Shown here piece after piece: positions 1 to 7,624 of a DNA stretch of 38,876 nucleotides. A model generated the notes under the pieces. It was not told the origin of the DNA. It searched no databases and worked only from the letters and a program-made list of their open reading frames with translations. The first letter of the stretch is position 1; the number at the start of each line of letters is the position of its first letter. The position numbers and the translations under genes are program-made. This stretch comes from Trichodesmium sp. MAG_R03 (GTDB lineage: Bacteria; Cyanobacteriota; Cyanobacteriia; Cyanobacteriales; Microcoleaceae): assembly GCA_023356535.1 (NCBI GenBank), contig JAKQYF010000018.1, positions 1 to 38,876 of the forward strand, read 5' to 3'.

Positions 1-123
1 GTTGAGCGCACCTTTGGCTGGTGGAATTGGTATCGGCGGTTAAGCAAAGACTACGAGTATTTGCCTCCAAACTCGGAGACAATGATTTACATCGCGATGA
101 TTCGTCTCATGGTTCGGCGTTGA
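1..123 (+). CDS. IS5-type transposase, C-terminal fragment (cut by window edge)
   Basis: The frame is open from the first base to a TGA at 121-123 and encodes 40 residues. The start [14 protein letters not shown] followed by [15 protein letters not shown] is the typical C-terminal end of IS5-family DDE transposases; the Glu of VERTF is the last catalytic acid of the DDE triad. The IS end probably lies near 164-165, where CCTCT matches the right terminus of the related element at 416-673. Whether the rest of the transposase is intact cannot be judged because the gene continues to the left of the window. Confidence 0.8.
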   Translation, partial: VERTFGWWNWYRRLSKDYEYLPPNSETMIYIAMIRLMVRR

Positions 124-180
124 GCATAATGAGCTGCACCCCTATTTCTTTTTAAACAACCTCTAAAAGTATCTAAAAAC

Positions 181-341
181 AAAATGCAATCGCCAAGTGC
201 CATCACTAAAATGTAATCACTGGAGGCAATCCCCTAAAGCAAGTTATAGCAATCAATAGGAATCAAAAGAAAATGCAATCGTCAAGCGCAATCACTGGGC
301 GCAATCACTGGGTGCAATCACCTAAAACAAGTTATAGTAAT
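181..341. repeat. Imperfect 73-bp direct repeat rich in TGCAATCAC
   Basis: Bases 181-253 and 270-341 align over their whole length with one gap and about a dozen mismatches; both start AAAATGCAATCG and end AAGTTATAG(C/T)AAT. Within and after them (to about 405) a TGCAATCAC-like nonamer recurs about eleven times, for example near 283, 299, 313, 362 and 397. There is no open frame. It lies between two IS-derived pieces and could be decayed mobile DNA or a protein-binding array; the sequence alone does not decide. Confidence 0.6.
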
Positions 342-415
342 AAATATAAATAAAAGTAAACTGCAATCACTGATTAATATAAAACAGATTTCAGACTGCA
401 ATCACTAAATTTAAG

Positions 416-673
416 AAGAGGTTGCTTGAAAAGTATGAGAGGGAGTAAAAAAGCTCGCAGGGGGTTAATTATAATTAAGGGCTCCATTCTCCTCAAAAAG
501 CCTTGGATATTTGGGCCCACCTAGGAAGGGTGGAATTGGTATAGACCCTCCTATCTTAATAGCTGAGTATTAGCCTCTAAACTCCGAGACCATGATTACA
601 TCGCGATGATTCGTCTCATAGTTCTACATTTAGTATGATTAGCTACACTCCTACCCTTTTCAAACAGCCTCTT
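416..673. mobile_element. 258-bp internally deleted IS5-type derivative with terminal inverted repeats
   Basis: The left end (AAGAGGTTGCTTGAAAAG at 416) is the inverted match of the right end (AAGAGGCTGTTTGAAAAG read from 673 backwards). From about 519 to 673 the sequence is a decayed copy of the transposase C-terminus and IS end seen at 1-165; it shares GGTGGAATTGGTAT and CATCGCGATGATTCGTCTCA but carries stops and indels. This makes it a non-autonomous relative of the IS at the window start. No clear target duplication was seen. Confidence 0.65.
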
Positions 674-1060
674 ACAGCGCTTGACCTTGTTATGAGGTAC
701 GCCTACGCGAGTCAGATGGTAGCACTACATAATTTTTACTATTTACCTTGTACCTTATATGCCCGAAATATGCTGTATTTATTCTCTCAAACTAAAATAT
801 AATATCCCGCCAATTGTGAGCAAATTCTCCCACAAATATTTTCAAGTGTTTATATTACCCGTTATACTTTCTTTTTATTTCTTCCATTCTGGCTTTTGCC
901 CAAGCTATAGCAGGTTTATTGTTCTCTAATTGTTCTTCAGGAGTCCCCCCGAAATGTTTCAAATTCCGTCATTACCAAAGACAAGGTTCGAGTCGCAGTC
1001 CGTCAGAATAGTAATCTCAAATCAAGACTTTCCTAGTAGATAGGTAAGTCCTATCTAATC
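674..1060. other. Gap; possible short coding remnant on the minus strand
   Basis: No full gene. On the minus strand a 37-codon frame from 968 to a TAA at 855-857 reads as plausible protein (FGGTPEEQLENNKPAIAWAK and on), preceded directly by a stop, so it may be the tail of a lost gene; I do not recognise the family. Bases 684-702 contain TTGTTATGAGGTACGCC, the inverse of the GTACCTCATAACAA motif of the dispersed repeat at 7459. Confidence 0.3.
1037..1057 (-). terminator. Hairpin just after the nuclease-like pseudogene
   Basis: TAGATAGG and CCTATCTA form a perfect 8-bp stem around a 5-base loop, starting 4 bases past the original stop codon (1061-1063) of the minus-strand gene. The position suits a transcription terminator, but no clear T-run follows. 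Confidence 0.4.
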
Positions 1061-1663
1061 TTAATCTTCTGACTCAATAAAACTTCTTAAAATTCCCATC
1101 AACTTACCAATATTATTCAAGAAATACTCATTAGGATCAACCTTTACTACTTGATCAAATAACTTCATAAATTTCCAGTTAGTACCAGTAGTTACAGAGC
1201 CATAAATTGTATGATTATTATTTTGCCGTTGATTAAATATTTATGCTGCTACCATCCCAGCAATACACTGACCGAAACCAGATTGAATATTATCATTTTT
1301 TGCTTCCCAAATTATAGCAACCGGAGATTTAATTATTAATTTAGAAGGAGATTTACTAATAATAAAATCACAAAAACCAATCAATCCCAATTGACTATCT
1401 ACATTAAATTCTCTACCAGAAAATAGACTAATATTTGACTCAAATTGTTGTTTGAGCTCAATCAAAATTGGTGTAATAATCATTTCCGATCTAGCTTTTT
1501 CTGTGGTAATTTCTAAAGCAAGAGGAGTATTATATTGTAGACATTGTTTTAAGAAATCGCTAATTTTTACCTCTGGAATTGTGGTAAAAAGTTCCAAATT
1601 TTCAAGAATCTTCAGCCCAAAAGTTTGTTCAACTGTTTCTAGATTAAATCGACTATAAGACAT
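1061..1663 (-). pseudogene. PD-(D/E)XK-like nuclease family hypothetical, one in-frame TAA
   Basis: The frame runs from ATG at 1663 to TAA at 1061-1063 (200 codons), interrupted only by a TAA at 1241-1243. The first 140 residues (MSYSRFNLETVEQ to GQCIAGMVAA) and the 59 after the stop (IFNQRQNNNHTIYGSVTTGT and on) join into a small protein family that I recall as widespread in cyanobacteria. GFCDFIIS followed by VAIIWEAKND has the spacing of a PD-(D/E)XK nuclease core (Asp, then Glu-x-Lys). A single change such as CAA to TAA explains the break. The shortened product keeps the presumed catalytic residues, so residual activity is conceivable. Nuclease function is inferred from the motif only. 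Confidence 0.7.
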
Positions 1664-1764
1664 ATTATTTTCGACTTCAGCTACATCATTTATAGGTTCA
1701 AAAATTGGTCAATTCATATTTTTATATTATATCAAATTTGCTTGATTCGGTAAAAAAAAATGTT

Positions 1765-2865
1765 TCATCCTATCAACTCAGCAAAGTCAGCAGCATCTAA
1801 TGGAGGAAAACTCGTTAATGTTAAATTTTCCACCACATGGTCAGGAGATTTCATCCCCACCAGAGCCGAGCATAAACCAGGAACGCTACGGGTAAACTGG
1901 AGAGCAGATAGTGCATCTGTTTTCAGGCTTTCACCAAGGGCAGTCATAATTTTTTGAGGAAACTGCTTAAGGTTTTTAGCTTGAGCAATAGAAGCACTAG
2001 CGATCGCCCTAATTCCCAGTTCATTTGCTGCAGTAATAGCGGGTAAAATTTTGCCATCTACAAATTGAGTAGGACTAATAACTGCCTCCAACATTGCTAA
2101 ATTAACTGGTAGTTGGATAAATTGAAAGCGATCGCCTTTTCCCCCTGCTATTTCTTGAGCAATAGATTTAGTTTTACTTAAATCAATATGTTTTGCATCT
2201 GTTGGTGGCACCCGAAAACCTTGCCAAGTAGCTATACCATAAGCAGTTATTTTACCCGCATCAGCAGCTTTTTCTAGCACTGAAAAAACTGCCTTCAGAC
2301 GACGATAAAATTCATCCGTAGAAATAATGCCTAATTGAGTTTCTGGGTTATGCAAATAATAAACATCAATAGTTTCTATGCCCAAATTCATCAAACTCCG
2401 TTCTAGTTGGTCTTGAATATATTCTGGGTGCATACAGTGAATTCCCGCCACCAGATCTGTTTCTTGAATATTAAACTTAGAGTTATTTATATATTCTCCT
2501 TTAAACCACTCTTCTCTTGCTCGGTTAGGAATAAAACCACCTTTAGAACAAATAACTAATTCTTCTCGCGATACAGTTTTTGACTCTATTAATTTAAATA
2601 GAGCTTTTTTCACACTCATTTCGCTGTGCTGAGACCGATAATTTATAGCAGTATCTATTAAATTGATTCCGCCTTTTACTGATTGAATAATTGCTTCTGT
2701 CACTAAATTATCTGTGGTTGGATCTGAGGAACCTAGATATGTACCGATACCTATTGAACTAGCAGTAAAATTATTAAATTCTCGGAAGTGTTCTGGCAGA
2801 CATTCTATTTGATGAAGTTCAGCATAATACTTAGTGTTTATCGTTGTAGCCTTTCCTAAAATCAT
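1765..2865 (-). CDS. Aldo/keto reductase
   Basis: A 366-residue NAD(P)H-dependent oxidoreductase of the aldo/keto reductase fold; the substrate is unknown. The catalytic tetrad of the family is visible: Asp and Tyr in DTAINYR, Lys in CSKGG, and His in YYLHNPE. Near the C-terminus GMKSPDHVVENL matches the cofactor-binding end of the barrel. A TTG at 2874 is in frame, but TGAGGA at 2875-2880 lies directly against it and sits 9 bases before ATG 2865, so ATG 2865 is preferred. The inverted-repeat element at 2886-3319 begins only 6 bases upstream of this ribosome site, so transcription must start in or cross that element. A 40-bp repeat fragment (1722-1764, also near 26072-26112) touches the 3' end. 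Confidence 0.85.
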   Translation of the reverse strand: MILGKATTINTKYYAELHQIECLPEHFREFNNFTASSIGIGTYLGSSDPTTDNLVTEAIIQSVKGGINLIDTAINYRSQHSEMSVKKALFKLIESKTVSREELVICSKGGFIPNRAREEWFKGEYINNSKFNIQETDLVAGIHCMHPEYIQDQLERSLMNLGIETIDVYYLHNPETQLGIISTDEFYRRLKAVFSVLEKAADAGKITAYGIATWQGFRVPPTDAKHIDLSKTKSIAQEIAGGKGDRFQFIQLPVNLAMLEAVISPTQFVDGKILPAITAANELGIRAIASASIAQAKNLKQFPQKIMTALGESLKTDALSALQFTRSVPGLCSALVGMKSPDHVVENLTLTSFPPLDAADFAELIG

Positions 2866-2885
2866 TTTTTTCAATCCTCATTAAT

Positions 2886-3319
2886 TAGGGCTTGCTGATT
2901 AAATCAGGACTTACGCAAAGGTCCTATATATAGAGCCTTGGTGCGTTACGAAGTGCGCAATTCAAGTCGCGAAGCGTTCGCTCCGCTTGGCGTCAGCAAA
3001 ACACACCTTACCAATGGTGTTCATGCGTAAATCCTGTAAATATAAAAGTATTGATACATAAAGGTCTTAGCCTTTTTTTGTCGAAAAAACTATTGGGTTT
3101 TCGGTCCAACAAGGCTGAAAAAGTCAGTATTTCGGGCACTACCATGGCAGAAAAATCAAGGGACAAATATATCCGACTCTCCCTCCTGGGAGGGGTTAGG
3201 GGTGGGTACATTGTTCTTATATAGGGACATTCCATACAACGTCCCTACCTACTCTCCTCCACGGTCGAGGTGAGGGATAAATTCCCTACTTCTGAAAAAG
3301 ACTTTTACTGAACTTTACT
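2886..3319. mobile_element. Family II miniature element, copy A (interrupted by a second element)
   Basis: It starts TAGGGCTTGCTGA and ends with a decayed inverse (GAAAAAGACTTTTACTGAAC). The interior matches the copies at 26180 and 30943: AAAAGTATTGATACATAAAG, CAAGGGACAAATATAT, then GTCCCTAC-type runs. It is split by the small element at 2905-3036. Frames within it look spurious. It sits directly upstream of the aldo/keto reductase. Confidence 0.7.
2905..3036. mobile_element. Family I miniature element (about 130 bp) inserted in copy A
   Basis: Inverted ends CAGGACTTACGCA and TGCGTAAATCCTG, with a near-identical second copy at 12387-12517. It is flanked on both sides by TAAAT. Removing the element and one TAAAT gives GATTAAATATAAAAGTATTG, which aligns base for base with the uninterrupted copy near 30954 (GATTCAATCCAAAAGTATTG). 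This supports a true 5-bp target duplication. The interior holds GCGAAGCG/CGCTTGGCG self-complementary stretches but no gene. Confidence 0.8.
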
Positions 3320-3358
3320 CATTTTTTCAACCAGAAAATGTTTAAGTACCAATAGCTA

Positions 3359-3458
3359 AGGAATGAGAATTTATTAACCTCCAGATTTCCTGTACAGAAA
3401 GCTTTTAGTGCAATACTAAAGCGCCAATATTTGTGGATCATATTTTATTCTCATTTCT
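3359..3458. repeat. Family III repeat (about 100 bp), copy 1
   Basis: It begins AAGGAATGAGAATTTATTAA and ends ATTTTATTCTCATTTCT, so its ends are inverted repeats. The inverted copy at 24124-24226 shares GTGCAATACT and CGCCAATATTTGTGGATCAT; a third copy at 28407-28508 keeps the ends but not the middle. It lies downstream of the DUF3768 gene. Confidence 0.7.
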
Positions 3459-3493
3459 AAGGACTTACGGCTACAGCCATAAGTGCCATAATC

Positions 3494-4435
3494 TTAACAT
3501 TCATCCGCTCGTATTACCAATAACACCCTAGTAGTTTTATTGATATCTTCTGGTGCATCTGATAACATAATCATACTTGTATCTAGATAGTCAATTTTCC
3601 AAATATATTCGACACCATTCATTATCACTTGACCCATTTCATGTTGACCGTTGGGGTCATTTTCAGGTGTAAAATTAGAAAAATCTTGAATTTCTTTAAA
3701 TAGTTCTTTTTGTTTTTTTCTCGGCAACCCTAATACTTGTCGACTCATTCTATATTCTCCTAGACTTTTGTCTCCGTTCCTAAAGCGATCATTTAACTTA
3801 GCTATTGTTGTTTCCCTGACTTGTTTTTCCGTTGTTCTGTCCCACAATTCTTGAGCAGAATATCCTAGAGATTTTACTGCATTAAAAGCGTCCAAATTCC
3901 AAGATCCAACTGATTCTATTTTAGCTTTCAAAGATGACCAATCTATTTGATTATTAACTTTAATCAATCTTTCTGGTTGAGATTTATCTTCTATTAACAA
4001 TAGAGTTAAATATGGCATTTTTTCTAATTTATCTAAAGGAGAAGGCAAAATATTTCCTCCATAATGATTAATCCAAACTTGATAAATATAATCATTTCCT
4101 GATAACTGGAAAAGGACATATAGCGGTGCAACAGAAATAGAGCCTACTTTTGTGATAAAAACTCCAGCTTTAGCAGCCACTTTAACAGAATTTTCTAAAT
4201 TCCAACTTTTACCAGTAGAAAATTTCAATAAAAATAATGGTTCATAATCTGTCGTCAAACCAGATGTTGTACACAAAGGTAAAAAAAATTGATTTTTTTC
4301 AGAACAATGACTAGTTAAAACCCAATTCCAACTTGATGTACCTATTGGAGACTGACTAAAAACTTTAAAAAAATCATTTTTTTGAGTTTCAGGTAATTGT
4401 TTCTGTTGACTTAATAGTTGTTTATTTCGACTCAT
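3494..4435 (-). CDS. DUF3768 domain protein
   Basis: 313 residues. The C-terminal third (about 218-312) matches my memory of DUF3768: LFKEIQDFSNFTPENDPNGQ, then VEYIWKIDYLD, then TRVLLVIRADEC. The N-terminal 200 residues are not recognised; they contain repeated aromatic patches and no membrane segment or signal peptide. DUF3768 has no established function and is usually a short stand-alone protein, so the long N-terminal extension is noteworthy. Start ATG 4435 has only a weak GAGAG upstream. It stands alone, with a 670-bp gap upstream. Confidence 0.7.
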   Translation of the reverse strand: MSRNKQLLSQQKQLPETQKNDFFKVFSQSPIGTSSWNWVLTSHCSEKNQFFLPLCTTSGLTTDYEPLFLLKFSTGKSWNLENSVKVAAKAGVFITKVGSISVAPLYVLFQLSGNDYIYQVWINHYGGNILPSPLDKLEKMPYLTLLLIEDKSQPERLIKVNNQIDWSSLKAKIESVGSWNLDAFNAVKSLGYSAQELWDRTTEKQVRETTIAKLNDRFRNGDKSLGEYRMSRQVLGLPRKKQKELFKEIQDFSNFTPENDPNGQHEMGQVIMNGVEYIWKIDYLDTSMIMLSDAPEDINKTTRVLLVIRADEC

Positions 4436-5105
4436 TTTTCTCTCAATAATTTATTTTTAAAGATAATTTAAACTTGCTGAGTTTTTATATTTGAGATTAG
4501 CTGTTTCTGATTTTTCTGCTTTGATTAGCACTAGAAATCAATCATAAAACAGTAGTTTCCCTCCTATACTCTATAATATCTGACAAGAGAATAAAATAGA
4601 AAAATTGATTAAAGTTTTAGTTGATTATGGTTACTAGATTCTAGTATAATTATTTCTCGACCCAAATCTGTATTGAGTTATTTGCCTAAAATGTCCTATT
4701 TATCAACTTAGTTGGAGTAGTTAAATTTTCTCTGGGTGTCATTTCCTTTATCAGTACCAACCCTTAAAGCAGAAGGGTTGAAACTTTATGTTTGCTTAAT
4801 ATCTCTAGTGGATTGAAATCAGGGATCAAGCTTAAAACTTTATAAGCAGGCGAACAAAATAAATTACACTTTTTAGAAGCTGAAATCCCATCCTTTTCTA
4901 AACATCGCTTGTGTCAATAATTATGTGTAAGTACTTAATTGGCTGGGATCAGCAAATAATGTTTCTACTATAACCCATCTTCATTGATCTATTTATTTAA
5001 GATATGATATGAGCAAGAAAGCCAAATAGAGCAATTATATTCCTGTAAACTCATTTTTAAGATTTCCAATTTTGCAGTTTTGTATTAAATATAAATTCAG
5101 CTATA
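4436..5105. other. 670-bp gap between divergent genes; one hairpin
   Basis: I saw no coding remnant in either strand. The only clear structure is at 4758-4780: CAACCCTT, 7-base loop, AAGGGTTG (8-bp perfect stem), followed by AAACTTTATG. Such palindromes occur at ends of IS200/IS605-type elements, but no transposase or TnpB is nearby, so this stays unassigned. Confidence 0.4.
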
Positions 5106-5477
5106 ATGGCAAACTTAAGTGGAACTTGGCTAGGTACTTATTGGTAACAAGTTAATCCTACAAGATTTGAAGCCACCTTTATTCAAAGTAGTAATACTTT
5201 GAGTGGTAATATTTTAGATAATAATCATTTAGGAGAGGCGACATTACGTGGTAAAGTTATTGGAAGTAAAATTAGTTTTACAAAGCGATATCTTATAGAT
5301 TCACAATACATTATTCATTATGTTGGTACTATTTCTGAAGATGAAAATTTTATCCAAGGAGAATGGCGAATAGATAGGTTTAATTCTGGAATTGGGGAAG
5401 CTCACAGAAGTAATGAAGACTTAATGTTAGAGTTAAAAAATTTTGTCTCTCAACAGTTACCTCTATCTTTGAGTTAA
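5106..5477 (+). pseudogene. Small conserved cyanobacterial protein, one in-frame TAA
   Basis: ATG 5106 begins MANLSGTWLGTYW, then a TAA at 5145-5147, then QVNPTRFEATFIQSSNTLSG and on to the natural TAA at 5475-5477, all in one frame (123 codons). The intact family (about 120 residues, a beta-rich domain with NLSGTWLGTYWQQ at the start and GTISEDENFIQGEWRI in the middle) is familiar from cyanobacteria, with no assigned function. A CAA/CAG to TAA change, or insertion of a stop after Trp, explains the break. A shorter product could start at TTG 5199, but it would lack the first strands. Confidence 0.75.
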
Positions 5478-5522
5478 ACATTAATAATTTCTCATGTTCT
5501 ATCCCCAAATTAATTATGTTAT

Positions 5523-5750
5523 CTAAACAAATACTCCTCCTAGCAATATTCGAACAGCGATTGCTTCCCTTTCATCAGGCGGAATATCATCCCAGACTAC
5601 TCCTAAATCCAAAAAATTAGCCACTAAAGAGGCATCAAAAGGCCATTTCGGAGAAAAATTTGCAGTTTTGTGCACTCGCCTGAGAAAATCATTTGCCCAA
5701 GACTCAATTAACTCTTGAGGATCAAAGCTATACAGTTTAAGGATACTCAT
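5523..5750 (-). pseudogene. ImmA/IrrE-like metallopeptidase, N-terminal fragment
   Basis: 75 residues. The start MSILKLYSFDPQELIESWAN and DASLVANFLDLGVVWDDIPP match the N-terminal region of the ImmA/IrrE (DUF955) proteins that accompany XRE regulators. The frame then ends after RILLGGVFV, where the family normally runs on to the HExxH zinc site; no such motif follows before 5477, so the catalytic part is missing. Its ATG overlaps the stop of the upstream XRE gene (ATGA at 5747-5750), showing translational coupling. Either a truncated gene or a short partner protein. Confidence 0.6.
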
Positions 5751-6088
5751 TGCTCATTCTCCCTTGTGGCTTGAGATATTTCTTGAGCGAATTCAGGATT
5801 TTCTTGCATTCGTTGAAATAATACTAACATTTCTCTTGGGTTTTGCTTGAGAATCTCCTCGTACTGTTGAGGAATTCTACCAGCCAGGAAAATCAATTCC
5901 TCTGGATTCAAATTGAGATTCTTCGCTAATCTCCGAATCACTTCTTCTTTTGGCGCATAATCAGCGTGATCGTTTTCTAGCTTGGACAAATAGGTGAAGT
6001 CTACCCCTAGGTGCTTGGCCAGCTCTCTTTGGGAGTATCCTTTATCCTTGCGAGCTTTTCTAATTAGGTTTCCAAAACTTTTTTCCAT
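5747..6088 (-). CDS. XRE-family transcriptional regulator
   Basis: 113 residues with an N-terminal Cro/CI-type helix-turn-helix at about residues 8-62 (IRKARKDKGYSQRELAKHLG then TYLSKLEN). The C-terminal half is helical and not recognised. A strong Shine-Dalgarno AGGAGG (6097-6102 on the plus strand as CCTCCT) sits 8 bases before ATG 6088. It overlaps the ImmA-like fragment by 4 bases. XRE/ImmA pairs are known as repressor/anti-repressor units of mobile elements or as stress-triggered or toxin-antitoxin-like modules; with the peptidase truncated, the regulator may now act alone. Confidence 0.8.
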   Translation of the reverse strand: MEKSFGNLIRKARKDKGYSQRELAKHLGVDFTYLSKLENDHADYAPKEEVIRRLAKNLNLNPEELIFLAGRIPQQYEEILKQNPREMLVLFQRMQENPEFAQEISQATRENEQ

Positions 6089-6096
6089 GACTTTTA

Positions 6097-6164
6097 CCTC
6101 CTGATCAGGATTTTAGACTACTTTGACGAAAATTTCAACTTTTATATTGATAATTAAATCAATA
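6097..6164 (-). promoter_or_regulatory. Leader of the XRE gene: palindrome over the SD plus an inverted repeat
   Basis: CCTGATCAGG (6100-6109), a perfect 10-bp palindrome, overlaps the ribosome site CCTCCT (6097-6102). Further upstream TATTGAT and ATCAATA (6145-6164) form an inverted repeat with a 6-base spacer near an AT-rich possible -10. Both are candidate operators for autoregulation by the XRE protein (inference). The rest of the gap to 6436 shows only a TGAGGTAC repeat fragment near 6200. Confidence 0.4.
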
Positions 6165-6436
6165 AGTGCTATAATATACTCACATCCCATTCGGTGGTTT
6201 ATGAGGTACAGTAAATAATTAAAAAAGTTATTCTGGCATAACATATATTAAAGACATTACTAGCAAATCAATGATTTGTGAAACTGACAAACCCTCATTA
6301 ACAGCACTCGATAATTTTCAATCTTTTGACTAATGTCCATTAGCCTCTTCAGCACTACAAAATATCTATACTTTTTCTGTTAAAACAATCTTTTGGGAAA
6401 TTTCTAGATCAATCTACCATATTTTATACAACAGCC

Positions 6437-7387
6437 ATGCTAAAAGAACTAGCAATTGAAACTCGTGGACTAACTAAACAATTTGATCGCCAAATAGCGG
6501 TCAACGATCTATATTTACAAGTGGCTACCGGAGAAGTTTATGGACTCATAGGACCCAATGGCGCAGGCAAAACTACCCTCTTGCGAATGTTAGCCACTGC
6601 TGAAGAACCTACAACAGGAGAAATATATATAAGTGGAGAACCTCTGCTGCGCGACCACACCAACCCTACCCTCAAACAACAACTTGGTTTTCTCCCAGAC
6701 AATTTTCCAGTCTATGATGATCTAACTGTGTGGAATTATCTTGACTATTTTGCCAGACTTTACAATTTGCGGGAACCCCACCGTTCGCGCCGACTGTTTG
6801 CTGTCTTGGAATTGGTGCAATTGGTGAATAAACGGAATAGTTTGATTTCCACCCTGTCGCGGGGGATGAAACAACGTCTGAGCTTAGGAAGAACTATTAT
6901 TCATGAACCCTTACTTCTATTATTAGATGAACCTGTTTCTGGTTTAGACCCCATCGCCAGAATGCAATTTCGAGAAATTATCAAAGCTTTACAGGAAGCA
7001 GGAATGACAATAGTAATTTCTTCCCATGTTCTGAGTGACTTGGAAGAACTTTGCACTTCGGTGGGAATAATGGAATTAGGTTATTTGGTAGAAAGTTGTT
7101 CTCTCAAAGAACTTTATCAACGTCTTAGCACTCAGCAAATTTTGATTTCTGTGATGGGTGGGTTATCAGACTTAATTGCTAAAATTAAATATTTTCCCTT
7201 GGTGGAAGCTTGGGAAGTTTTGCCAGAAGCTCAACAAGTACGAGTTGAATTTTCGGGAACTTCCGGAGATGCTGCTATTTTTTTGCGATCGCTAATTCTT
7301 GCAGATATCCCAGTGATAGATTTCCATTGTACTCAAGAAGACCTGGAAGCAATTTTTCTCAAACTTGGACATCAGCAAGCAAGTTAA
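6437..7387 (+). CDS. ABC transporter ATP-binding protein (ABC-2 exporter type)
   Basis: 316 residues. Walker A GPNGAGKTT at 39-47, degenerate signature LSRGMKQRLSL at 140-150, Walker B LLLLLDEP at 159-166 and the H-loop His in SSHVLSDLEE (197) are all present, so it should be active. The SRGM form of the signature and the roughly 90-residue C-terminal extension are typical of CcmA/NatA/GldA-like subunits of ABC-2 exporters. The permease follows on the same strand at 7625, but a 237-bp gap with a dispersed repeat separates them. The transported substrate is unknown. ATG 6437 has no obvious Shine-Dalgarno. Confidence 0.9.
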   Translation: MLKELAIETRGLTKQFDRQIAVNDLYLQVATGEVYGLIGPNGAGKTTLLRMLATAEEPTTGEIYISGEPLLRDHTNPTLKQQLGFLPDNFPVYDDLTVWNYLDYFARLYNLREPHRSRRLFAVLELVQLVNKRNSLISTLSRGMKQRLSLGRTIIHEPLLLLLDEPVSGLDPIARMQFREIIKALQEAGMTIVISSHVLSDLEELCTSVGIMELGYLVESCSLKELYQRLSTQQILISVMGGLSDLIAKIKYFPLVEAWEVLPEAQQVRVEFSGTSGDAAIFLRSLILADIPVIDFHCTQEDLEAIFLKLGHQQAS

Positions 7388-7458
7388 GTTACAATATTTG
7401 TGTAGAGTAGGCAAATATTAAATTATGAATATTAATTTTACATAAAGGTAAGATAAAT

Positions 7459-7527
7459 GGTAAAAATCATATACTGCGGGCATTTTGCCCGGGTGGATGT
7501 ACCTCATAACAACGGAAAGTATTGTAA
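7459..7527. repeat. Dispersed palindromic repeat (GCGGGCAT family), copy 1
   Basis: GGTAAAAATCATATACTGCG, the palindrome GGGCATTTTGCCC and GTACCTCATAACAACGGAAA recur at 12258-12331 with few changes. Fragments of the GTACCTCATAACAA part occur at 684-702 (inverse) and 18473-18505. It sits between the two ABC transporter genes. Confidence 0.6.
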
Positions 7528-7624
7528 GTTTGAAATTTGCCCACCTTGCCCACGAAATGAAAACTACTGTAACTAAAAAAGAAAAATTCTGCCAGTTTTT
7601 TCATGATTTTTGGAGTTATTACTT

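Noticed and set aside
3008..3235. 75-residue frame and similar ones at 31063-31278
   Set aside because: They fall within the family II repeat and change between copies, so they are not conserved proteins.
4758..4780. Hairpin as the end of an IS200/IS605 element
   Set aside because: No TnpA or TnpB coding remnant and no second end were seen nearby.
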